Shown here piece after piece: positions 1 through 5,279 of a stretch of DNA of 5,323 bases. How positions within the stretch are numbered: the stretch's first letter is position 1; every line of letters begins with the position of its first letter. The stretch comes from Candidatus Bathyarchaeota archaeon (GTDB lineage: Archaea; Thermoproteota; Bathyarchaeia; TCS64): positions 1 to 5,323 of the forward strand of contig WJJC01000145.1 in the NCBI GenBank assembly GCA_014729945.1, given 5' to 3'. The notes under the pieces were generated by a model, which searched no databases, had not been told where the DNA came from, and saw only the letters and a program-made list of their open reading frames with translations. The position numbers and the translations under genes are program-made.

Positions 1-880
1 CTATTGAAGCAGCCATTCCTTTACTCATGGCCATGGTGAGATTACTGATGAAAAATAATGTTCCAAGCCCAGCAGATGTTACCCCGAATTTCTGATTAAC
101 ATAGTAGGGGAAAAAGGAGAACAATATAGCACCAGCTACATTTAACAAGAGAGTTAACCCACTGAACTTGATCACGGGTTTCCAGCTCTTTAATTTGAAG
201 CTAAAAACGTCGCTTAGCTTCTCTTTTATGTCTTTGGAGGAAGCGAGATAGAAGATGTATTGGAGTATGAATAAAGAGGCGGCAGCCATCATCACGAGTC
301 TGTACGCTGAATAATCGGTGAAAGAGAATCGGTTAATCATATATGTTGGGATATGCCCGGTGAGGTTCCCGAGACTCATGGCTGATATATTGATTAAACC
401 GTAGAGCCCGATGGCTTTCTCCATATCTTGTTTCTCGTAGAAGGAACTGTAGAGGGGCATCATCACAGTAGAGGTGGCGTTGCTAACGCCAAACATGGCG
501 AAACTGAAACCTAACAAGTAAATGCTTCTGGATAAGAACATCCCAGTGACGCCGATACACACAGCGATAAACCCAAATATGATCATTTTCCGTTTTCCAT
601 ATCGATCAGCCATTATACCACATGGGATGGCTAAAATGGCGCAGGTCAACGGGTTTAACATAAATACCCGCCCCATAGCTCCAGCGGAAAAACCCATAGA
701 GATCAAGTAGAGCTGTAAGACAGAATTAAATACTCCATTCGAAACCCCATTGACAACTGCTCCAGTTAAGAATAGTTTAGCATTCGTCGATAACTGTGGG
801 GGTATAACAGAGTCCATGAACCCTGTTATAATTGATTGGAAAACAGGTTCCTTGACGCTCTGGGTTGATTGACTCACCAT
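1..880 (-). CDS. Major facilitator superfamily (MFS) transporter, C-terminus cut by the window edge
   Basis: This is an integral membrane secondary transporter; the substrate cannot be read from the sequence. The 293 visible residues start at an ATG (878-880) and stay open to the left edge, so roughly the last quarter of a usual 400-residue MFS protein is missing. The MFS motif A is clear between the second and third membrane segments: G88-IMADRYGKRK-98, matching GxxxDRxGRR/K. Hydrophobic segments lie near residues 35-60, 70-91, 99-115, 120-140, 155-180 and 193-213. A charged cytoplasmic loop (KDIKEKLSDVF, 217-226) follows, then segments near 237-260 and 269-290, which is the expected 6 + loop + 6 layout. 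The ribosome binding site TAGGAG (891-896) overlaps the stop codon of the upstream small gene, so the two are probably co-transcribed. The general call is secure; DHA1-like drug or metabolite efflux is only a guess. Confidence 0.92.
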   Translation of the reverse strand, partial: MVSQSTQSVKEPVFQSIITGFMDSVIPPQLSTNAKLFLTGAVVNGVSNGVFNSVLQLYLISMGFSAGAMGRVFMLNPLTCAILAIPCGIMADRYGKRKMIIFGFIAVCIGVTGMFLSRSIYLLGFSFAMFGVSNATSTVMMPLYSSFYEKQDMEKAIGLYGLINISAMSLGNLTGHIPTYMINRFSFTDYSAYRLVMMAAASLFILQYIFYLASSKDIKEKLSDVFSFKLKSWKPVIKFSGLTLLLNVAGAILFSFFPYYVNQKFGVTSAGLGTLFFISNLTMAMSKGMAASI

Positions 881-890
881 CCTGTACTCG

Positions 891-896
891 CTCCTA
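891..896 (-). promoter_or_regulatory. Ribosome binding site of the MFS gene
   Basis: TAGGAG on the minus strand overlaps the TAG stop of the small upstream gene and lies 10 bases before the MFS ATG. It supports the chosen ATG and tight translational linkage of the two genes. Confidence 0.5.
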
Positions 897-1034
897 GTTG
901 TAGGGTACAAATTTCTTGTAGAACCCAAGCACACGTGTGATAACCTGATCAGTAGAAACCTCTTTTCCCTCCTCGGTCTCCATAACTTTTCTCAGATGCT
1001 CGATGCTTTCATGGTTATGTTGGCTTATTTTCAT
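894..1034 (-). CDS. Small ribbon-helix-helix-like protein (46 aa), possible DNA-binding regulator
   Basis: This is a short open frame with ATG at 1032-1034, TAG at 894-896 and an in-frame TGA three codons before the ATG, so the start is fixed. The protein begins MKISQ, a short strand-like stretch. A charged helix follows (about residues 8-25, with SIEHLRKVMETEEG), then a turn and a second helix (STDQVITRVLGFYKKF, 27-42). That pattern, beta strand, helix, Lys-Glu-Val-Ser turn and D/QVI-x2-(L/V)L-x-FY, resembles archaeal VapB/CopG-like ribbon-helix-helix proteins, which bind DNA as dimers. A TATA-like box sits at the right distance upstream. The MFS gene starts 13 bases after the stop with its ribosome binding site on that stop, suggesting a two-gene operon in which this protein may regulate the transporter. 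No toxin gene is adjacent, so an antitoxin role is unsupported. The family call rests on pattern only. Confidence 0.62.
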   Translation of the reverse strand: MKISQHNHESIEHLRKVMETEEGKEVSTDQVITRVLGFYKKFVPYN

Positions 1035-1064
1035 TTTGTTTCAAGATGGGTTGAGGGTTTTATG

Positions 1065-1073
1065 CATTTAAAG
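1065..1073 (-). promoter_or_regulatory. Candidate archaeal TATA box for the small gene/MFS operon
   Basis: The minus strand reads CTTTAAATG here. Its centre is about 35 bases upstream of the ATG at 1034. With an archaeal spacing of about 25 bases from TATA to transcription start, the leader would be near 10 bases, which agrees with the lack of a clear ribosome binding site for the first gene. A B-recognition element is not obvious. Confidence 0.45.
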
Positions 1074-1101
1074 TGGACTCAAGTTAGATAATCAACACTT
1101 G

Positions 1102-1120
1102 TAGTCACAATATGTGAGTA
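1102..1120. promoter_or_regulatory. Near-palindrome between divergent promoters (candidate operator)
   Basis: The core TCACA-ATA-TGTGA (1105-1117) is a perfect inverted repeat with 5-base arms. Beyond one mismatched position on each side, the next two bases also pair (TA at 1102-1103 with TA at 1119-1120). It lies in the 140-base region between the two divergent genes, about 16 bases before the rightward TATA box and 30 bases behind the leftward one, a suitable place for a dimeric regulator to control either or both. No footprint evidence is available. Confidence 0.4.
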
Positions 1121-1135
1121 TCAGATGTGTTTTAT

Positions 1136-1145
1136 CTTTAAAAGG
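1136..1145 (+). promoter_or_regulatory. Candidate archaeal TATA box for the bactofilin-like operon
   Basis: CTTTAAAAGG is centred about 34 bases upstream of the TTG start at 1175. Transcription would begin near 1165 and give a leader of about 10 bases. It has the same CTTTAAA core and spacing as the box for the divergent gene, which strengthens both calls and supports the TTG start. Confidence 0.5.
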
Positions 1146-1174
1146 TGAAAAAACGGGTGAATAGTTGAAGGCTA

Positions 1175-2485
1175 TTGACATACGAGAAGATCATCCGGGA
1201 GACCGCTAGATTATCCAGGGTAGATGGAGACCTCTACATGGAGGCTGGCAGAGTTGAAGCCGAAAATGAGAATATTCAGATTTCTGGTAGGTTAATCTGT
1301 GAACGTGACTGTGAAATCTACGGGAATATCGAGGCTGAAGAAGTTGTTTCAAACCGTGGAGATCTAAATGTCAACGGCTCACTTAGAGCGAACAGGATAG
1401 AGGTTAAAAGAGGAAAACTTGAGGTATCTGAGTCATTAACAGTCAAAGAGATCCTCGTTAGTCGAACACTAAGTGTTGGAGGCATACTCAAGTCAGATAA
1501 TGTCAGAGTAGGGGGTTCCCTAGAGGTAGATGGAGATATATCAGCGGGTAGAATAAAGACGGGGGGTAGTCTTAGAGCACAGCAAGACGCCCAGATAGAC
1601 TATGTAGAAGTAGGTGGATCATACAAAGTATATGGCCAAGCAGTCTCCAAGGTAATCCAAGTAGGTGGAACCCTAAAAACAGGGGAGATAGAAGCTAATG
1701 AGATCGATGTAGGCGGAACCTTCACAGCCACCGGTGCTGCGAATATCGAACAAATCCGAGTGGGGGGTACAGTAAAACTCGATGGAGGGGTGGCGAAGCG
1801 AAGAATCGAGGCAGGAGGTACTTTGAAATCCAGTGGATATCTAGAGTTTGGAGACATAATTGTGGGAGGTACAGTAAAACTCGATGAGGGAGGAAAAGGT
1901 CAACAAATCGACGTTGGGGGCACGCTAAAGGTTGATGGCTCCCTAGAGTTCACAAGAATCGACGTTGGTGGAACGGTCAAGCTGGGGGAAAAATCAGTAG
2001 GTGAAGAGCTATCCGTCGGGGGAACATTCAAGACGAGGGGAGATTTCACGGTTAGTGACGGTATTAGAGTAGGCGGTAAGGTCGCCATTGACGGTGTATT
2101 GAGGACAGGGAGCATCAGGGTGGGGGGTAAGATCCAAGCGGAGAAAGTAATAGCGGAACAGTTCATAGAGACAAGTAACCTAGCCACCCAGTACGGGGCT
2201 AAAGCGACAAGGATAGAGATCGAACGTAGGGGATCAGTAAAGGGACCATTAATTGCAGAAATCGTCACCATCAAAGACAAGGCGAGTGCAGAGGATATCT
2301 ACGGAGATAGGATACAACTACGAGGCAGGTGCCGTGCAGGTAACTTATTTGGTCGAGTTGTGTGGATAGGCAACAGATGTGATGTAGACTCAGTTATATT
2401 TACGGAGGAATTGAAAGCAGATGGTTCGGTACGGATCCGTGAGGGTTCAAGAAAGAGTGAAAAACAACCCGCTCCCCCTTTTTAG
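1175..2485 (+). CDS. Bactofilin-like polymer-forming cytoskeletal/scaffold protein with 17-residue GG repeats (436 aa)
   Basis: This is predicted to be a right-handed parallel beta-helix protein of the bactofilin/DUF583 type, which self-assembles into filaments or scaffolds, often at the membrane. Residues 14-100 form irregular short-strand coils. Residues 110-320 form a highly regular array with GG at 113, 130, 147, 164, 180, 197, 214, 231, 248, 265, 282, 300 and 317: ten of twelve spacings are exactly 17. Most units fit I-x-V-GG-(T/S)-hydrophobic-K. Residues 345-420 return to bactofilin-style coils (VKGPLIAEIVTIKDKASAED, then FGRVVWIGNRCDVDSVIFTEEL). A short charged, Pro-rich tail ends in PAPPF, as disordered ends do in this family. 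There is no signal peptide or membrane segment, so it is probably cytoplasmic. Usual bactofilins are 100-200 residues; this one is much longer. The start is TTG: an in-frame TGA at 1166-1168 excludes anything earlier, and the next ATG (1238) would lose 21 residues. The preceding GAAGG is only three bases away and weak. The fold is confident, the cellular role is not. Confidence 0.85.
   Translation: MTYEKIIRETARLSRVDGDLYMEAGRVEAENENIQISGRLICERDCEIYGNIEAEEVVSNRGDLNVNGSLRANRIEVKRGKLEVSESLTVKEILVSRTLSVGGILKSDNVRVGGSLEVDGDISAGRIKTGGSLRAQQDAQIDYVEVGGSYKVYGQAVSKVIQVGGTLKTGEIEANEIDVGGTFTATGAANIEQIRVGGTVKLDGGVAKRRIEAGGTLKSSGYLEFGDIIVGGTVKLDEGGKGQQIDVGGTLKVDGSLEFTRIDVGGTVKLGEKSVGEELSVGGTFKTRGDFTVSDGIRVGGKVAIDGVLRTGSIRVGGKIQAEKVIAEQFIETSNLATQYGAKATRIEIERRGSVKGPLIAEIVTIKDKASAEDIYGDRIQLRGRCRAGNLFGRVVWIGNRCDVDSVIFTEELKADGSVRIREGSRKSEKQPAPPF
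1502..2134 (+). repeat. Coding 51-bp (17-codon) tandem repeat array, about 13 units
   Basis: The 17-residue beta-helix repeat is visible in the DNA as a degenerate 51-base period, each unit carrying a GTAGGTGGA/GTGGGGGGT-like stretch that encodes V-GG-T/S. Most copies have diverged, but two share an identical 19-base run (1766-1784 and 1868-1886) exactly 102 bases, or two units, apart. This indicates local duplication in steps of two coils. It is a protein repeat, not an intergenic array. Confidence 0.85.
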
Positions 2486-2488
2486 GTG
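2484..2488 (+). promoter_or_regulatory. Ribosome binding site deciding the winged-helix start
   Basis: AGGTG overlaps the TAG stop of the bactofilin-like gene and lies six bases before the ATG at 2495. It matches the AGGTGA part of a standard Shine-Dalgarno sequence and favours this ATG over the GTG at 2486, which directly abuts the stop. Confidence 0.55.
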
Positions 2489-2494
2489 TGCGCC

Positions 2495-2758
2495 ATGGAG
2501 AGACGTACGAGATATGATATTTATCAGGACATCCTTGAGACTCTCCGTAGACAGGGAGCCACTGGGATAACTCGTATCAGTTATGGCGCAAACCTTCCCG
2601 TTGATCGCGCTAAGGAGGCTGTTGAGTACCTCATGGGTCATGGATTGATAGAGGATGATGAATACGGTGGAAACATAAAGTATACTCTCACCGGAAGGGG
2701 TGGAGAATTTCTTAGCGCTCTAAGAACCGTTAAAAAATACATCAGAGACGACGATTAG
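2495..2758 (+). CDS. Small winged-helix DNA-binding protein, HTH_45-like (87 aa)
   Basis: This is a likely transcriptional regulator of the archaeal winged-helix type. Helix 1 is at about residues 5-19 (RYDIYQDILETLRRQ). Helix 2 follows GATGITRISYGANL. The probable recognition helix is at about 34-48 (PVDRAKEAVEYLMGH), followed by GLIE. The wing is DDEYGGNIKYTLTGRG, and a C-terminal helix (EFLSALRTVKKYI) may form the dimer contact. The R-x-R/Y-D/E-I-x2-DIL opening, the N/YANL before the recognition helix and the YxLTxxGxEFL wing are typical of this family. I chose ATG 2495 over GTG 2486 because of the AGGTG at 2484-2488 and because family members normally begin just before R-x-R-Y. The gene follows the bactofilin-like gene with no real gap, so it is almost certainly co-transcribed and may be its regulator. 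Its 3' end overlaps that of the opposing DUF2207 gene by three bases. Confidence 0.88.
   Translation: MERRTRYDIYQDILETLRRQGATGITRISYGANLPVDRAKEAVEYLMGHGLIEDDEYGGNIKYTLTGRGGEFLSALRTVKKYIRDDD
2732..2737 (-). terminator. Candidate oligo-T terminator for the lemA-DUF2207 operon
   Basis: The minus strand carries TTTTTT here, 18 bases past the DUF2207 stop and antisense to the end of the winged-helix gene. Archaeal RNA polymerase terminates at oligo-T on the non-template strand without needing a hairpin. It is weak evidence because lysine codons on the other strand also explain the run. Confidence 0.3.
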
Positions 2759-4560
2759 CGTACACCGCCACCGCCGCCACCGAAGCCTCCGCCGCCTCCA
2801 AACCCGCCGCCACCGCCACCGCCTCCACCCCTGCTGCTACTGCGCATACTAGGGGTTTTCGCTGTATAGATGGGTCTGAACCAGTATCCATAGTATGGTA
2901 CCATGTGCATTGTGGGGTACTCTACTTCCAGCTTCTTCATGGCTTGGGCTACTTTCTCCCCTACTCCGAGGGCTGTTCCATATACGAGCCACTGACCCCA
3001 CATATTCATATCCTCTGGACCGTACTGCTGGAGTCTGCTGAAGTCGGTTAAGTGACGCTGGAAGGCGTCCCATTGCTGTTTCTCTCTATAAGTATCATTC
3101 TTCCATAAACCGAAAAGAGTTGAGGGGAATATCATTGCTGCTATCACCTGCAGGATGGTTATTAACCCATAGCCGACTGCGCTCAGGAATACCCCAGAGG
3201 CGTATTCATAGACAATTAATAGGATCAATGGTCCGAAGGAGAGTAATAGTGATAACCCGAGTAAAGGTAGTAGTTTTTTTCTCCCATTGATGGTGTATTC
3301 TCCGGCTACCTCGTTATCGGTACCGGATACGAGGCGATTATATATACTTTGTAAGGATATGACTTCTTGTTCTATGATTGAGTCATGTTGAGCCCGCTCA
3401 ACCATCTCCTTCATGTACCCTGTGCGCACCACATTATCTCTAGCCATTCTCTGGAGGAAGGACATTACGCGGTTCTCGTAGCGATCCAATCCCTTGTCAT
3501 CCTTTAACTGGATAACTACATCCGCCTCATCTGCGTCTATATCTATCTTGCCCATCTCATGCAAGTCCAGCAGGGTTGCGTGGAAGCCATCTGCATCGAA
3601 GTCTATGGCGTCCTTCTTGAAAACTAGGTTAACTATCCATGGTTTCCTGAGCTTATTGGGGATGGTACTCAAGAAGGGGGGAACCACATATTCCTTTTCT
3701 TTACCATATCTTCGCCAGAAAAGATAAAGTCCAACAGGCATCAGGAAGACTGCTATTCTATTGACCCATAGGAACCCGAACGCTACCATGTACTGGAATC
3801 GATACATATTGTTTGAGTTTACCGTTCTCTCCTTGATATCCTGTTGCTGATTGGGGAACCCATCTAATTGTTCTAATGCCTCGTTTTCCATGAGGAACTC
3901 GAACTCCAGTAGCTGATCCTCTGGTGAAGACCCTGTGAATATGACTAAGTTTCTATCAGTTGATTTTAAGAGAGTAGGGGGGTGAGGATATATTTTCTCT
4001 ATGTACCCCTGGTTTTCTATCTCTACGCGTACATTCTGGTAGGGTATGTGGTCGCTCGCTAGTTTTAGGTTAAGGTGACTGTATTCATCGTCATACTCGA
4101 TCGGTGGACGAACCTGATACCAGAATTTAACCGTGTACTCGCCTTTCTCGTAGCCATCAGGGTTGAAGGCCCCGGCCTCGTTCCAGTACGCCATGGATCT
4201 TATGGTGCTGGCGCTCTTACTGTCAATCTCATCGCTAGTATGCAGAACACCGTGAGTATCCATAAGGTACCAGTAAGTACCGGAGGGTACGTCAATATCC
4301 ATTAACTCAATGTGAGGATAATCTAGTCGAGTTTCAGCTAATGGTGCCTCCCAGTACCTGAATAAGAAACGCTTATCCTGTGCGTTAATCTTGTAGGTGA
4401 ATGTCTCTTCAAGCCTTCCATCCGAGTGAAAGACAGCGCCATAGCTCTTAACAACGGCTTCTCCCTCTGCTTCCCCGATTAAGTTACCTAGCTGGGTTCC
4501 AGCTAACGCGATTACTAGGGTAACCGCCATCAGCAGATATATTTGTCTTCGCTCACTCAA
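2755..4560 (-). CDS. DUF2207 domain membrane protein with polyglycine C-terminus (601 aa)
   Basis: This is a membrane protein of unknown molecular function in the DUF2207 (YciQ-like) family, commonly encoded next to lemA. An N-terminal signal or anchor segment (about 7-28) leads to a large outer domain (30-255). A membrane segment (262-283) is followed by a cytoplasmic part starting RRYGKEKEYVVPPF. The family signature D324-GFHATLLDLHEMGKIDI-341 is present. Two more membrane segments (431-451, 459-484) precede WDAFQRHLTDFSRL and MWGQWLVYGTALGVGEKVAQAM (about 497-541), the conserved DUF2207 C-terminal region. The tail SSSRGGGG...GGVR (575-601) is 26 residues of nearly pure glycine with two Phe, a common ending in this family. 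The start is TTG, directly after the lemA TAA and in the same frame; GGTGA five bases before it supports this choice. The next ATG (codon 11) would cut into the first hydrophobic segment. The family call is secure, the function is unknown. Confidence 0.93.
   Translation of the reverse strand: MSERRQIYLLMAVTLVIALAGTQLGNLIGEAEGEAVVKSYGAVFHSDGRLEETFTYKINAQDKRFLFRYWEAPLAETRLDYPHIELMDIDVPSGTYWYLMDTHGVLHTSDEIDSKSASTIRSMAYWNEAGAFNPDGYEKGEYTVKFWYQVRPPIEYDDEYSHLNLKLASDHIPYQNVRVEIENQGYIEKIYPHPPTLLKSTDRNLVIFTGSSPEDQLLEFEFLMENEALEQLDGFPNQQQDIKERTVNSNNMYRFQYMVAFGFLWVNRIAVFLMPVGLYLFWRRYGKEKEYVVPPFLSTIPNKLRKPWIVNLVFKKDAIDFDADGFHATLLDLHEMGKIDIDADEADVVIQLKDDKGLDRYENRVMSFLQRMARDNVVRTGYMKEMVERAQHDSIIEQEVISLQSIYNRLVSGTDNEVAGEYTINGRKKLLPLLGLSLLLSFGPLILLIVYEYASGVFLSAVGYGLITILQVIAAMIFPSTLFGLWKNDTYREKQQWDAFQRHLTDFSRLQQYGPEDMNMWGQWLVYGTALGVGEKVAQAMKKLEVEYPTMHMVPYYGYWFRPIYTAKTPSMRSSSRGGGGGGGGGFGGGGGFGGGGGGVR
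2761..2829 (-). repeat. GGN-codon repeat encoding the polyglycine tail
   Basis: The 3' end of the DUF2207 gene is a run of GGC/GGT/GGA codons interrupted by two TTT/TTC Phe codons, giving a strongly G-rich minus strand. Synonymous bases vary, so it is not a pure microsatellite, but length change by slippage is plausible. Confidence 0.75.
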
Positions 4561-5115
4561 TTAGTTCACCGATATATCTGGGGGGCTCTCTATTTCTTCC
4601 TCGAATTCCAGATACCCCATTTTGGATGCATTTGCTGCGCCAGCTAATAGACTTGATGGTATGGTTTCTTGCATAGTGTTGTACTGCTGGACGATGTTAT
4701 TGTAGGTGTATCTGTGGCGAGCAATCTCGTCTTCCACATCGATAACAGCCTGCATTAATCTCTGAGTGTTCTCAGACGCTTTAAGATCAGGGTAAGCCTC
4801 AGCCACTGCAAGTAAACTACTTGTGACTGTTCTGCTCTCCTCCTCGATCTCCCCGAGTTCGCCGGGTGGTGCATTATCAACACCTTGCCTCAGGCGGGCT
4901 ATCTTCTCGAATATCTCTTTCTCGTGCTTAACATAGCCCTTCACAGCACCTAGCAACTGCTCAATCATATCCAATCGCTTCTTCATAGCAACCTTGATCT
5001 GCCCCAATGTGGCCTCTGCTGCGTTCCCGTATTTCTTAAAGTCGTTGTAGATGTTAACGAATCCCAGTACTATGGCGAAGATTACGCCTACCCCAAGGTA
5101 TCCAATCATATTCAC
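4561..5115 (-). CDS. lemA: LemA family membrane protein (184 aa)
   Basis: LemA proteins are membrane-anchored helical bundles of unclear biochemical role, often paired with DUF2207 or TPM-domain proteins. One N-terminal membrane segment (about 4-22) is followed by Y23-N-D. The core LemA motifs are in order: KKRLDMIEQLLGAVKGYVKHE (45-65, the usual RxDLIPNLVxxVKGYAxHE region), then AEAYPDLKAS (105-114), then EDEIARHRYTYNNIVQQYN (128-146), then IPSSLLAGAANASKMGYLEFEEE (152-174). The length is normal for the family; the bulk of the protein is expected to be coiled helices on one side of the membrane, the side not being determinable here. The start is GTG at 5113-5115, supported by AGGT seven bases upstream (5123-5126). 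An ATG two codons later (5109) is possible and changes almost nothing. The DUF2207 gene begins at the base after the stop, so the two are co-transcribed and translationally coupled. Confidence 0.93.
   Translation of the reverse strand: MNMIGYLGVGVIFAIVLGFVNIYNDFKKYGNAAEATLGQIKVAMKKRLDMIEQLLGAVKGYVKHEKEIFEKIARLRQGVDNAPPGELGEIEEESRTVTSSLLAVAEAYPDLKASENTQRLMQAVIDVEDEIARHRYTYNNIVQQYNTMQETIPSSLLAGAANASKMGYLEFEEEIESPPDISVN
4566..4570 (-). promoter_or_regulatory. Ribosome binding site supporting the TTG start of the DUF2207 gene
   Basis: GGTGA lies inside the last lemA codons, five bases before the TTG at 4558-4560. It supports initiation at the codon immediately after the lemA stop. Confidence 0.5.
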
Positions 5116-5149
5116 TGTAATTACCTAACTGATGTATCCAAGAGTCACG

Positions 5150-5156
5150 ATTAAAG
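5150..5156 (-). promoter_or_regulatory. Candidate TATA box of the lemA-DUF2207 operon
   Basis: The minus strand reads CTTTAAT, centred 38 bases before the GTG start. Transcription would begin near 5128, giving a leader of about 13 bases that just includes the AGGT ribosome binding site at 5123-5126. The core resembles the other two TATA boxes in the window. Confidence 0.45.
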
Positions 5157-5161
5157 ATAGT

Positions 5162-5183
5162 GGTATGGAAGATGTTTCATACC
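5162..5183. promoter_or_regulatory. 22-base inverted repeat next to the lemA TATA box (candidate operator)
   Basis: The arms GGTATGGAA (5162-5170) and TTTCATACC (5175-5183) are complementary at eight of nine positions and are separated by GATG. The site begins five bases upstream of the lemA TATA box, overlapping or touching the position of the B-recognition element. This is the expected place for a dimeric repressor or activator. The protein that would bind is unknown. Confidence 0.45.
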
Positions 5184-5242
5184 CATAATAACCAACTAGT
5201 ATACATGACAGTAATCATGGAACACTGCTGTATACGACAAGA

Positions 5243-5251
5243 CTAAAAAGG
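5243..5251 (+). promoter_or_regulatory. Possible TATA box for a rightward gene at the window edge
   Basis: CTAAAAAGG lies about 33 bases before the ATG at 5280, the same geometry as the other candidate promoters here. It is weak on its own. Confidence 0.3.
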
Positions 5252-5279
5252 TCAAACCTGTCGGTCTGTCAGAACGCTT

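Noticed and set aside
522..710. Plus-strand open frame of 62 codons opposite the MFS gene
   Set aside because: It lies antisense to a transporter with clear motif A and membrane segments; no supporting signals.
1502..2134. A 51-base periodic array that could be taken for CRISPR or minisatellite DNA
   Set aside because: The units have no constant repeat with variable spacers, the period is an exact multiple of three, and the frame codes for a regular beta-helix.
1600..2280. Long open frames on the minus strand inside the scaffold gene (1600-1857 and 1900-2280)
   Set aside because: Their proteins show a VPPT motif every 17 residues, which is simply the complement of the V-GG-T repeat. The repeat removes stops on the other strand; there is no independent start signal or family.
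2483..2485. Possible TAG recoding (pyrrolysine) joining the scaffold and winged-helix frames
   Set aside because: TAG also ends the 46-residue gene and the winged-helix gene, each where the protein should end, so it is behaving as an ordinary stop here.
3494..4305. Plus-strand open frames opposite the DUF2207 gene (3494-3727, 4075-4305)
   Set aside because: They lie wholly antisense to a well-supported gene and have no recognisable domain or start signal.
5199..5235. Two GTATAC palindromes 31 bases apart and a CATGA/TCATG repeat between lemA and the right edge
   Set aside because: Short AT-rich palindromes are expected by chance in such a region; the spacing alone is not enough to call operators.
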